This document shows positions 26,794 through 37,510 of a DNA stretch of 64,000 bases, piece by piece. The position numbers and the translations under genes were made by a program. This stretch comes from Caprimulgus europaeus. Taxonomy: Eukaryota > Chordata > Aves > Caprimulgiformes > Caprimulgidae. The DNA lies in the NCBI GenBank assembly GCA_907165065.1, contig OU015523.1, positions 115,966,246 to 116,030,245 of the forward strand. Direction: 5' to 3'. Every line of letters begins with the position of its first letter. Positions within the stretch are counted from its first letter, which is position 1. Below the pieces are notes generated by a model. The model was not told the origin of the DNA, ran no database searches, and was given only the letters and a program-made list of their open reading frames with translations.

Positions 26794-27834
26794 CCCTGCT
26801 TTTCTAGTCTTATTTTCTACTATATTTTTACAGACTTTTCTTTGTTTGATGCAAACGTTTTATACACACTAAAAGCTATAAAAAGCTAAACTGTTCTTTT
26901 TGATGCTTTATCATATTGTACTACCTTTTAATGTAAAACCACATGGTTCCTGAAAAGGTCTACTATAATTTAAGGCTTGCCAGCACAATAACATTCTTTG
27001 ATGAATGTATTTTATATACAAAGTCTTACTGTAATGCTTGTGATCAATAAAGATGGTCACTCAAGCATGGAGTAAATTTGTGAACTATTAATATTTTATT
27101 ATCTGTTTCCCTAAATCATTGTCTGCTCCTGTCTCAATAAAATGCTTTTCCCATGTTTTTTCATACTATATAAATAAAGATTAAGAGCAAAGTAAAAATA
27201 ACAATAAAATATGTGATAAGAAGACTCCAAGATAACTCAAAAAAATATAAAGCAGAATGATGTAGCATGAACTTCTTCACATTTACTTGAATGTGGATCT
27301 GGTGAAAGTTGTTCATAATTCATGATAAAAGCTGAGAAGTACTTCTGTTTGCAAAAGAGTCATCCCTATATTTTATTATGCAAGCATTCATTTTGAAAGT
27401 ACCAAGCTTAAACACTTGCTTAAAGCTGTCTCTATTTTGGATTATATTTCAGCATTTCTTCATAGCTTACTGATTTCAAAAAAGATGCTCTAGGAGATAA
27501 AGTCTTGAAGGTATCATGCAGCCATAGCCTTCCTCTTATTACCAATCCTGTGATCCTGAATAGGATACAAATGAAGGACACGTGGAAGGGATCAAAGCTT
27601 CGTAGACTCCTATTCCTTATTGACTCCTTTCCATGTTACTATGGCAGAGCTGCAAGTAAAGCAGAAGTTTGGCCAGATGATCTCTTGACTACAATATACC
27701 GAAGGTGTTAACCAAATCTTGGATGAAGAACAAAAGTAAGGCATGGAGATAACATGGAAAATTAAACATTGCTAAAAGAAGATTCTGTCAGATTATCCTG
27801 TTAGATTCTTTTGCTTTTCTAAACAAAAAGGGTG

Positions 27835-28725
27835 CCTCTGAAGATTTGAACTTTGGTGAATCCTTTGATTCAGTACTGCAAAAAAAAATATTTTAGCTGG
27901 AGAAGGTAGAAATTGTAAAGAGGTTAGAGTACAGGTGAAAGTGCAAATAACAATTAGTTGTTTAAATGACAATTAGTTGTCCATGAAAGGGGAACTGTCC
28001 ATCTGGAGGAAGGTTAACAGTAGAGTTCATTACAGTTTAGAATTGAGTCCTCCTTAAAATTATCATTATTGAGCATCATACAAAAGTGTGAATGTGATAA
28101 TAGCTCAGAGTTGGAAGACATCTTTTGTTCAGAGAAAAAGCAGAATATCTCACAGAAAGAAAACTTGGATGATACAAAGAACTAGACTAATCAACATTTT
28201 TGCTCTGAGTGGAGGGGTCATAACACACGGCAAAGGACACAGCAGGGACTGTGAATTGCTGGTGTGATGTTACCATACAAACAGACAGAGGCTATCCAAG
28301 GGTGCATCACCTGAAGAATTGCCTGTAGAGAAAGTATGTTTATACCATTGTAAAAGCACTTGCTGAGGACTCATCTAACATCCAAGACAATGCAATTACT
28401 TTTGACCATGTGGGATCAGGGCTAATAAATTCATTGAAAGTAGGGAGATCTCCTTCTCATGACAGGAGATTAAAGGTCCTCATTTTGCTCACCTGAGCAG
28501 ACAAAAAGCTGGCTAGGGATGTAAATATAAGTGAAGGGAGAGAATCCTTCAAAGCCCTCAAAAGAGATTTCAAGAGAAAGCAGGAATAAATAGGCCATGA
28601 ATACACTCATGTCTGTCAACAGAAGGATGCCAAGTGTCATGTTCTGGAAGAGTCTTTCAGCAGAGCAAGGGGGAGGTGGGACTTCATTAAGGCAAATGGA
28701 GATCCCGCCCAGAGATCATATTCTG
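27835..28725 (+). mobile_element. Ancient CR1/L3-like LINE fossil
   Basis: A heavily decayed plus-strand LINE with no open frame left. Pieces appear in the order expected for a CR1-superfamily RT: a GATTTGAACTTTGGTGAATCC segment at the FSKAFD position (about 27842-27870); GGGGAACTGTCCATCTGGAGG followed by AGTAGAGTTCATTACAG at the SGVPQG position (about 27989-28036); a GATGATACAAAG segment (about 28169-28180); GGTGCATCACCTGAAGAATTG with AGAGAAAGTATGTTTATACC and GCTGAGGACTCATCTAACATC, matching the GCI-to-RPHLEY region (about 28300-28383); and AGGGATGTAAATATAAGTG (about 28515). The match is to the older amniote CR1/L3 type shared with turtles and crocodilians rather than to the young bird CR1 copies elsewhere here. 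Boundaries are soft. Confidence 0.7.
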
Positions 28726-28876
28726 TATCTGCTCACCACATCACGGAGGTGACACTGCTGATTCAGAAGAGCTCTTTGTGTGTTCTTACTACAGAAAACC
28801 GTTAAGGGAAGACTTGTCAGGCAGTCATCAAGTAATTCCAGTGGTAAATTGGAAGAGATGAACATATTCCCACACT

Positions 28877-28937
28877 AAAAAAAAAAAGAAAAAAGAAAAA
28901 AAAAAGAGAGTGGTTTGTTTGGGGTTTTTTTTTTAGT
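28877..28937. repeat. A-rich then T-rich low-complexity tract
   Basis: An (A)nG stretch at 28877-28908 is followed by a GTTTGGGGTTTTTTTTTT stretch to about 28934. Simple low-complexity sequence just beyond the ancient LINE fossil. Confidence 0.8.
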
Positions 28938-30286
28938 TTACTCTTAAGAATAAGGCCAAGGGAGTTGAACACACAGTGAACAGTGGAATCAAAACTTTCT
29001 TATTATATTTCTATATTTCCTACAATTCCAGGATTAAATATAGGCTTCTCTGAGTCCAACCAATGCTTCTGTGGCCTTTATGATCTGTAAGATCTCTTTC
29101 TGGAGAGATACCCATTCAGTCTAACTCACTAACTCACTATGCAGCCTTATCTTTTAGTATCTGGCATGAAAGACATTAGGTTAAACTTTGGGTACTGATT
29201 CAAAAGACAGAAAAGTTAGTAGAAATCACCCTATTAAAGCTGAAAAAAGTACAAAACAAGTTAGCTCAATGACTTTACTGCAGTTAATTACCCAAATATA
29301 TATATTGAGAAAAGCTGCATTGTTTAGTTCAGGAATTAAAAAATAGTCTTAGCCTTTGTAAAATATTTTTAGTAGTTTAGCAAATCCTACATACAGAGGG
29401 TTAGATAATATATTTAAAGGAACAAAAAGCCCAGCATGTGCCACTGTGAGTGAAATATGATTCCCTCCTTCAGTACTGCTGTTTTCTTACAATGTTGTTG
29501 TGTCTGATGTGGAGACTGGCATCAAAATGCAAGTCAAAATATGTAGGAGTTTCAACTATGTGTTAGATATTGTTTTGGGCTGATTTCTTTTGACATCCAG
29601 CTGTGATTGCATTTGGGAGCAATGTTTGAAATCAAGGGTCATCTCTGCAGGCAACTGTGCTGGGAAAAATTAACTGGCACAGTAAACGTAGAGGGTTTGA
29701 GTGAAATACCATTCACAGCTGAATGGGAATACTTTAAACTGGTTACAACAGTAGGGAGTAGTGTCATAATCTGAAAATATTTCTTAACAGAACATATGAC
29801 AAAGTGACTGTTTTCCTTAGGATATTAATGAGTAATAAATTTATATGCTTCCCCTGGACTCCCATTTCAACAAAACCCAGATACACCAGGGTGCTGATGA
29901 GAAGGATGATTCTAAAAATATGAACTTCTTCACCTTAAGCCCTCAGTGCTCCAAAGGCACATCAGCTTGACTTTTCTCATTGCTCATAGAATTTATTGAA
30001 TGCTAGGAATTCAGATGGTTACTTGGACCAGAAAGGACTAGATTTTGTCTATATTTCAGATGTTAATAAGAAAAGCTTTGGGACCCAAACTCTAACAGAA
30101 TTCAGTTCAAACTGCTAAGGTATGCATTGAAAGTGTGTGCACAGGCCGGTATCTGCCTTCTGGTTTCCTTATGAACAAATGTCCAGCATGTAATGTCTTA
30201 ACAAACCCATATTCAGCCAAAAAACAACCAGTGGGAACTTCTGTCATATCTTGTCTGTGACTTCTGACAACCAGACTTTCTGGCAG
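28938..30286. other. Single-copy DNA, no gene recognised
   Basis: AT-rich DNA with no recognisable gene, repeat family or notable structure. Confidence 0.55.
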
Positions 30287-30289
30287 TTT

Positions 30290-30377
<88 letters not shown>

Positions 30378-30438
30378 TCCTTCTTTCCTTCTTTCCTTCT
30401 TTCTTTCTTTCCTTCTTTCCTTCTTTCCTTCTTTTCCT
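30287..30438. repeat. (CTTT)n microsatellite with CCTT-variant end
   Basis: About 90 bases of nearly pure CTTT units are followed by about 60 bases in which CTTT and CCTT units alternate (TTTCCTTC steps), about 150 bp in all. The transition from pure to variant units is typical of a microsatellite that has grown from one end while accumulating point changes at the other. The strand is homopurine/homopyrimidine throughout, so it could form triplex (H-DNA). Its minus-strand reading as a Lys/Glu/Arg-rich protein is an artefact of the repeat. Confidence 0.97.
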
Positions 30439-31556
30439 ACAGTGAAGGAAGAGCATAACTGCCAAGCATTGACTCTGTGTTCTCCTCATGTCCAACAGGA
30501 CCAGTATGCCGTTTGCTGGTAATTCACTACAGCTGTAGGTCAGCAGCAAACAACCACTTTAGAGGCAAGAGGAAAACAGAGATTAATTGCTTCTGTGATC
30601 ACCTTCTGGAACTAGTCTTCATGCAGTGTAGCCTCCTATGCTGCTAATGCCTACAGGCATATCCTAGCTCCTAAACAGATGGCTGAATTTGCAAGCTGCT
30701 GCAGATGGTCTGTTTGCAGGTGTATGTATTTTGTTTCTGTGCACTGAAACAAACATGAGTATGTTTCTTGTTTTGTGCTTACATAAGGAAGTCACACTCT
30801 GAACTTTCCTTGTTGGGAGTAAGGTAATGACAAGTCAGAGATGATTTCTCTTCCCACCCCTGGTGTGGAAATGACTATAGTAGGTCACACCCAAAGACTG
30901 TTTACTTCTGATGCCTGCTTCCTGCAGAGATCACAATTGAAGTTTTTTAAAAATGCACAAAATCATACTGAAAGGAGGTGGAGAAGAATCTGGTACATTT
31001 AAGAGCCTCTTGGTCATTGATGAAGACTGACTGAGGCAGTGAGATCTGTACTAGTTGCCTTTATTGTTGGATATTAGTAACTACAGTTAGAATGATTTAT
31101 ATACTTGGATATAAATTTACATTCCTTCTTTGTTTTCTGGGCAAGCCATGTTCCAGTGTGGGTGGGATGCACTTGAGAGAGTCACCCTGGCACACTCTTA
31201 ACCTCATAGTGAGTAATAGGCATGATAGGGTGCAATGCCTCTGGCCCACTTCAAGCACGTAGACCACGGTAGGGCAAATTGTTCTACAGAATTGTGGTTT
31301 TCCCCATTGATTAAAATTACTTTAGATTATATATGTAGATGTAGACCCTTACACTGTAAATATCTATAATCGGTCAGATTAATATAATTTCTTTAAACAA
31401 TCATTTTTTTCTACTGTATCAAAATTTTCTCACAGATATTGGTATACAAAATGTGGGTGAATGGTGGCCTAATTCTCAAGTAGAATTGCTCTGTTTCAAC
31501 AAACAACTTTGCTGGGCAGACAGATCAGAGCCACCATTCACCTATTTTTCAATTTA
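30439..31556. other. Single-copy DNA, no gene recognised
   Basis: Unremarkable AT-rich DNA between the microsatellite and the long hairpin. No gene or repeat recognised. Confidence 0.55.
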
Positions 31557-31652
31557 AGTTGTCAGCTTCCCGATGGTTTTGCTCATTTCCCAGAAGCACC
31601 TGGACCTGGATATGAGCCAGAGGAAATGAGTGAAACCATGAAGCTGACAACT
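31557..31652 (+). other. Long imperfect hairpin, candidate pre-miRNA or MITE remnant
   Basis: The left arm 31557-31569 (AGTTGTCAGCTTC) is the exact reverse complement of 31640-31652 (GAAGCTGACAACT). After a 3-base bulge (31570-31572) the left arm continues at 31573-31590 (ATGGTTTTGCTCATTTCC) and pairs with 31622-31639 (GGAAATGAGTGAAACCAT) at 16 Watson-Crick positions plus two G-U wobbles (31580 with 31632, 31581 with 31631). The loop is 31 bases (31591-31621). Weak pairing may extend outward by about 15 bases. The wobbles pair only in a plus-strand RNA; on the minus strand they would be A-C mismatches. Stem length, bulge and loop fit a microRNA precursor, but a decayed palindromic transposon is equally possible. 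I do not recognise the sequence as a known microRNA. Confidence 0.45.
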
Positions 31653-34600
31653 GTAAAAGACAAAGAATTTCCTAATCACAATTTGACTTAATTTCATCTT
31701 GAATTTTGAGGATTCTCCCAGGTTCAGAGGCTTTCTAATTAGTTCTAAAAAATCTTATAATGTGTGTGAATATTTTTTGTAGCCCTATAAATGGTAATTT
31801 TATCTTGTACTCCAAGGAAACATAAAGGTTCTGTAATAGCCTGTTACTACCACTCCTTGGGTATTTGATATGGAAATGCACAAGTCTAGCCCATGTTTGC
31901 TATACTGACCACATGCTAGCACACATTAGTTTATGAAAACAATACAAATAACAAGTGTCACTGTATCAGTTTTTGGCAGATGAGGCTTAATTCAGCATGA
32001 TACTAAGCAAGTGGATTCAGAAAAACACTTATGCAAGTTCTTAAATTAGTGATTCCCAGCCTCTGTCATTTGTAAGGTCTTCAGAAATACCATTTCTGTG
32101 ATAAATACTGAATAGCATTTATAGTCTCACATTTCTTTGCTATTCTCTGAAGGGTCTTTGAGAGTCACAGATTTCCAAAGGCATCAGGTACCACAGGTTG
32201 AAAATCACTGCCTTAAATGAGGCAACCTTGTTCACTTAGCCATATGGTTCTGTGTTTTAGTAAGACAGCTCTTCTACTGCAAACCGTTCATAGCACTGAC
32301 AGTATACATGTAACAGTGTATGATGCAATAAAACCCTAGTGTATTTAGTGTGAACAGGAATTTCTGCAAATCTATGTAATTTCTTATGTATTTTATTTCA
32401 TTTGCTATTTACAATAGCTCTTGTACAACATTCCTAGAGAAGATACAGAAGTGAGATTTAAATGTATTTTGTCTTTTATTCTTCTTGCTCCCTTCCCAGT
32501 TGAGGGGGTGTGTGTGTGGAGGGCAGGATACAATAGAAAGATATCTGAAATGTTATTCATTTTGTTCAAAACATAAACAGCAAGTGGGGGATTCTGAAAG
32601 TGCTCAGTGTTGGCCTAAACATTCTCAGTTCCTACAGAAATAAGTGGTAAAGCTCCTGTTGACTTCAACAATGCATGGTTTTAAAAACACCACCTTTGGC
32701 TTTCTTTGTAACAAGACAGAGTTACAGCTAATCCACAGTGCATATGGTCTCCCAAATTCATGGCTTTTTCAGAATCATCGTTTCTATACAAAAGCCAAAT
32801 GCATGGCTATGTCCCAAAGAAAGAAATTTTCCTTTCTATATTTAGAGGTGATCATGCTGTTATTTTTAACTGCTTTATGATATGACTGTAGAGCTCAGGT
32901 TTTGGCCTCCTTGTTTTCCAAAAGTCTCTGCATTGTTGTAATTATATGTTTCTAGTAGGCAGCACTATTAAACTGTTTTTCTCTGTTTTCATCCCAGTGC
33001 TACTGCCAAGGTGCTCTGCACACAGCTTTTCATGCTGTAAAGCCCTTGGTTAAAATGATCCTATCTTCACTTCTTCATTTACTTAGCCAAATTTTCTGGA
33101 TAAATAAACTAGTTTCATAGTTTTTGTCCCCAGAGTGAGTACACATAATTTGACAGAGTAAATAGTTTTCCATTTAGAGCATCAGTGTCAGTGTTTTTAT
33201 GGATAGCTGCTGAAAAGGTGAAAAGGAATCACCTGTGACTCCATTTGTCACAATATTTACAGCTATAAATGCTTAGCTCCAAACACTAAACTTTGTCTGT
33301 GCATGTGATATCTGGGTAATAAATAGTAAATACAATGTACTGTCCTTGATATAATTTGCATCAGTTATGCACAAGTCTTTTAATAGTTAAATAGGTTCTA
33401 GATTTATGTTAATTTTAAGTGAAAATGAATAAATTCTTTACATTTCTTCACATTTTGCTATGTTTTAAACATAAAGCTATTAATAGAAATATAGAGAAAT
33501 TTAACTTTGCTCCACTCTAAATTGTTAAACTGGGATCTTCTCCTGCCTTTTGACTATGAGGAGGTCAAACATCCTGAGGGTATTGTTAGCATTTTAAAGG
33601 CATTTTTAGCTCTGTTCTGTATAGGAAAACATCTATTACTGTCTGAATTCATAGTCACAAGCTTCCATAAGCCTGGAGCCAGTTGCTATAGTCAGCAAAC
33701 ACTGCAGGTGTGCGAGACCTACCACCTTCCGAGCAGCTTTACCTGGGGATGACAGCACTCATCTGCCTCTTGCAAAATTAGCTGAGGGAGTTAACCAACC
33801 CTGACAATGAGTTGACAATTGCAGCATGCAGCAGAACTGCCTTCTCTGAAGAGATTTTATTTGTCTAAGGAGGTAGGCACATCTCCCACTGGGAAACTTC
33901 AGCCATATGTTGGGTCACCCTCTGCAAAACCAGAAGCTTTCCAAGTCCTTGCAAGCCGAAGAGAGACCTGAGCATCCCACATGCGTCCCCTAAACCACCA
34001 ATATAATGGTAAAGGCCTTTGAGAAGAGGGAGGCCCAGCAGAGGACACATGTAAGGTACTTTAAGTGGAGGCAAGCCAGGCACGCAGACACCTCTCTTGA
34101 CATTGTCTAGGTTTCAGTACTTTCAAGGCTAGTTTTTAAAGGATTTAGGTGCTTATCGGGGTCATCAAGCATCAAATCCTTTTTGAACCTTTGCCTTTCA
34201 GAGCAGTGTATTTTCACTGAGGAGAAAAATTTTAATAATTTATATCAGCAAATTAGCACTAATCTGAGACAGAGTCCCAGGGAGCACAAACAGACTACAG
34301 TTTTCAAATGTCTTATATAGTCAAGCAAACCTTATGGAGGGTTACATCAGGTAATGTACTATTTTGAAACTTCACAAGTGCCTTTCTCTCACTAAGGCCA
34401 TTTTTTTTATGAGTCAACAAAAGGAACCAAGACAAAGCATGACTTCCCCCCTCCCAATTCCACAGAGAGGACAGAGGGAGAAGGGATGTAGCAATGAAAA
34501 TAATTTAGGTTTATATTTTCAAACATAATTATTCCATAATAAACCTTTAAAAACACCCAGTTTACTTTCAACATGCTTCTGCTTTCAGGGTGCTCCAACA

Positions 34601-34892
34601 ATTTTGAAATGTTGCACTTTCAAAATTCTTTTACCACAAGAAAAATCTGAAATATAAGGATCAGTTCTTTCACTAATTTGAAACTGATCCTGGCCAATGT
34701 TTGGTTTCAGCTGGTGCCTCTATATGGCACTTAGCATGTCTTTACTGATATTTTCTGTTCTATAACCTTTACTGCAAATAAATTCAATTATGGATCTCAC
34801 TTCCATTAATTTTGCTTCAATTAAGGGTAAAACAAACAAAAAAAAAAGGATATTTGCTGCTTCTAAACATGACCGATTCATCTTGCTTTTCC
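31653..34892. other. Single-copy DNA, no gene recognised
   Basis: About 3.2 kb without recognisable genes or repeats. 33860-34090 is somewhat more GC-rich than its surroundings but carries no motif I can name. Confidence 0.55.
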
Positions 34893-34939
34893 TTGTTTTG
34901 TTTTGTTTTGTTTTGTTTTGTTTTGTTTTGTTTTGTTTT
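34893..34939. repeat. (TTTTG)n microsatellite
   Basis: About nine tandem TTTTG units, nearly perfect. The reading of the minus strand as repeated KQNKT is an artefact of the repeat. Confidence 0.97.
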
Positions 34940-36216
34940 CTGAGAAGATGTTGCAACAATAGTGCTTCAAGACAACACTGGCTTGTGATTTGGTCACAAC
35001 TCAAGATATCTTTGCAATTACAACTACAAAACCTGGGCTGCAGAACATTTCCTTCATTTATGTTTGAAACAGTGGGCTGCTGACTTGCAACACATGTAGC
35101 CAATCCTTTGCCATGCTTTTGGATGGCCTAGGGAGTGAATTCAGCATGAATCCAACCCAGTGGAATAACCAGAAAGATAAAACAATCTGTGTAGTCCTTG
35201 TCAAAAACTTTGACTGTTTTTGAAGCATCCACAGTTGGAGATTGTCCTAAAATTACACTCAGGGAGCACACTGATGTGCCTTGGGTTGCTAAAGCCCTAC
35301 AATAGTCAACAAGTATTTATGACCCTTTTTGATGGCAGCCATCTGAGAGTCTCTGAAAAATATCAATGTCACAGCATTACTTTAAGTATCCTGCAGAGAT
35401 TTCTCACAGAATTCTCCTGTATTCTCAGTGTATTCCTTTTGTTTGGTAACTAGTTCCAGTTTGAGAATTTTTTTAACTCTCCAGGCAATAAATTTACCTC
35501 TTTTTATTGAATTTTTCTTCATACCCTGTGAAGTTAGCACTAAAATGAACAATGAACTGTGTATTCAGACTAAAGAAGTGCCTCATGTAGGAAATTAAAA
35601 TTATGGCTACCTTTACGATGATTCATTTATCACATTGGCTTCCCATAAAAGCTTTAGGGGAAGAGTTGGATTTTAAGATATTACAGCTCATTTTTTCCTC
35701 TTTGCTGATGCAAAAGGGAGGAAGGAATCATTACTGATCTCAGATGGGATAGGCCATACTAAGCCTTTTTTAAAGCCCCAGCTCTTGCCCAGTACTTGTT
35801 TTCCAACCTTGCCTCATTTGGCACTTCAAAGAGTGATGTTGGCATCAAAGCATGTAGTTTTGGTTGTCTAATGCTAGGAAAGAATAACTACATTATAACA
35901 TAAAAAGAAAAAAAAGAGAAAAAATTAAAAGAGGGACGATGTAATTATAAAGTCTGTAAATAGAATAGAATCATGAAGGTAACTAGGCAATGGTTTTATT
36001 TATTTCCTTCAGTGAAAAAAGAGGGCCATCCAAAGAAGCACTGAGACAACCAGCTTAAACACAATGTGATTTTATTTCTTCATAAGGCACAGTTAAAAAG
36101 TCAAACTCACTGTCATGGGATATTGTGAAAGCAAAAATAAAATAGCTAAAAAAATGATGGACAATTTCTCCTAGGAGAAGTCCAAGCATGTTTGAGGATT
36201 TTTGTGGGTTTAAAAA
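34940..36216. other. Single-copy DNA, no gene recognised
   Basis: No gene or interspersed repeat recognised. An A-rich patch lies near 35900-35935. Confidence 0.55.
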
Positions 36217-36265
36217 AAAACAAAAAAAAAAAACCCAAACAAACAAAAAACCAACAACAAAACAC
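36210..36265. repeat. A-rich (AAAC)n-like tract
   Basis: Runs of A interrupted by C (AAACAAAC, AACCAACAAC). Low-complexity sequence with no visible repeat body next to it. Confidence 0.8.
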
Positions 36266-36434
36266 CAAATTATTTGCCAGTTACAACTGCCAGACCAAAG
36301 TGTCTTTAGTTTAAAGATTGTCAGGATTGGTAGACTTTACCGAGGCAGGATCATCCTCTACCTACTATGTTGTATTTTTTTCTTTTCATATCCACACTGA
36401 GATGATCTTAATAGATCTATTATCAGAAAAAATA

Positions 36435-36490
36435 CACAAGCTGGATGAACTTTTGGTCTGACCCAGTGCAACCACTTCATATGTTATGAC
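36435..36490 (+). mobile_element. Possible 3' tail of an ancient CR1-derived element
   Basis: The segment GCTGGATGAACTTTTGGTCT (36440-36459) plus GACCCAGTGCAACCACTTCA (36460-36479) followed by TATGTTATG resembles the 3' tail shared by old amniote CR1/L3-type elements and SINEs built on them (wording of the kind 'GGATGGACCTTTGGTCTGACCCAGT...TTCTTATG'). Only the tail is present. Recognised from memory, so tentative. Confidence 0.45.
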
Positions 36491-37210
36491 AAATTAAGAT
36501 TTTGCTACCTCTGCTTGTGAAAGCCTTCCTCATGATCCTGTGGCTGTTCACATGCACATGAAGAAAAACAGCAGAATTGCTTTAAAACTGCTTTGAATAC
36601 ACTTGTGACTTAGAAATACAAAAACTTTCTCAGAAAAAAGCATAACTGTTAGTGACATGTAAATCAATGCCTGCATTATTTAAAATGTGCATTTGCTCAT
36701 TGCAAGTATCAGCCTTGAAATTTGCCTCATAAATTCTTCTCTTCTGAATTTGCTATGTACTCTTTTCTTTGAAGTTTTACAGGCCACCAAAAATCTCTGC
36801 AAATTTGTTTTGATTTTCTCCCAGTCTGTTGGAAATTGGTGAAAATATGAAAAGATATAATAAAAACCTGAGACTTAGGCAGGGTTGGGTTTTTTTAAAC
36901 ACCTTCTTTTCCACTTTTTGGGAAGGCTGACCTTGCTGGAGAGGTTATTGCTCACCGACATGCACACGCTGATGAATGGGTTATAGCATCTGTGACAGGA
37001 GCGTGGTTCTGTCATTTGAGCTGAAGAGGAGCATGATCATAATTGAAAGCTCTTCATTTAACCCCAGTCAAGACAGTGTCAAAAAAGCCAAAAATCATTA
37101 GGGCCCCTTCACTCAGCGACAGAGTATGTTGCGTCTATGTGAAGCAGGGAAAAAACCCTCCATTTCTGTTACTTTTTAAGTATTTGAGCTTCTAATATTT
37201 TTATAATTAT

Positions 37211-37293
37211 ACAGCCTGGGAGTTGATTTCTTCTCCCAGTGTTTGTGATCCTAATTAAGCCTCACATTTATTATTAACACTGCATCCTATTTT
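37211..37293 (+). repeat. Diverged direct-repeat module, copy 1
   Basis: Begins ACAGCCTGGGAGTTGATTTC and continues through CCCAGTGTTTGTGATCCTAA, TTAAGCCTCACATTTATTA and TGCATCC. The same order of words occurs in copy 2 at 37423-37503, about 210 bases away, with roughly 70 percent identity judged by eye and a few small gaps. Confidence 0.6.
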
Positions 37294-37339
37294 GTATGGG
37301 GGAACAACCTCTGGAGACGCTGTTCTGTTGTGCCATGAC

Positions 37340-37383
37340 AGCCGAGGCTCACGTCTCTCTAATTATTGAGGTCTGCCTCGGCT
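37340..37383. repeat. 9-bp perfect inverted repeat
   Basis: AGCCGAGGC (37340-37348) and GCCTCGGCT (37375-37383) are exact reverse complements flanking a 26-base spacer that contains TAATTA. The arms are GC-rich in an AT-rich region, which makes chance pairing less likely than for AT palindromes elsewhere. Confidence 0.75.
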
Positions 37384-37422
37384 CCATTAGAATACTGCCC
37401 TGTTTAATCCCCTCTTGCTTTT

Positions 37423-37503
37423 ACAGTCTGGGAATGTTTTCTTTGCCTAGTATTTGAAGTTCAAATTAAGTCTCATGTTTATTAGTAAGTGCATCTTTTC
37501 ATA
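37423..37503 (+). repeat. Diverged direct-repeat module, copy 2
   Basis: Begins ACAGTCTGGGAATGTTTTC and continues through CCTAGTATTTGAAGTTCAAA, TTAAGTCTCATGTTTATTAG and TGCATCT, parallel to copy 1 at 37211-37293. Confidence 0.6.
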
Positions 37504-37510
37504 AGAGAAA

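Larger units (their letters stand above)
19083..27834. other. AT-rich single-copy DNA, no gene recognised
   Basis: About 8.7 kb with no recognisable gene or interspersed repeat. It holds an alternating TA region (20876-20945), a 19-bp palindrome (22962-22980), a 24-A homopolymer (23782-23805), a small hairpin (26768-26793) and short open frames with no recognisable domains. The segment 26270-26640 has a homeodomain-site-rich, evenly mixed texture suggestive of conserved noncoding DNA, but this is weak evidence. Confidence 0.6.
36930..37510. promoter_or_regulatory. Candidate conserved noncoding element (enhancer-like block)
   Basis: The sequence here is unlike the surrounding AT-rich drift: evenly mixed bases, several CpGs, few homopolymers and multiple homeodomain-type cores (CTAATTAAG at 37251-37259, CTAATTATTG at 37360-37369, CAAATTAAG near 37462-37470). 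It holds a diverged duplicated module (37211-37293 and 37423-37503) and a 9-bp inverted repeat (37340-37348 with 37375-37383). No open frame or splice pattern explains it. This texture is typical of developmental enhancers deeply conserved in vertebrates, but conservation cannot be seen from one genome. Confidence 0.35.

Noticed and set aside
30244-30549. Lys/Glu/Arg-rich 101-codon minus-strand frame
   Set aside because: Translation of the CTTT microsatellite.
34720-35103. 127-codon minus-strand frame with KQNKT repeats
   Set aside because: Built on the (TTTTG)n microsatellite; no recognisable domain on either side.
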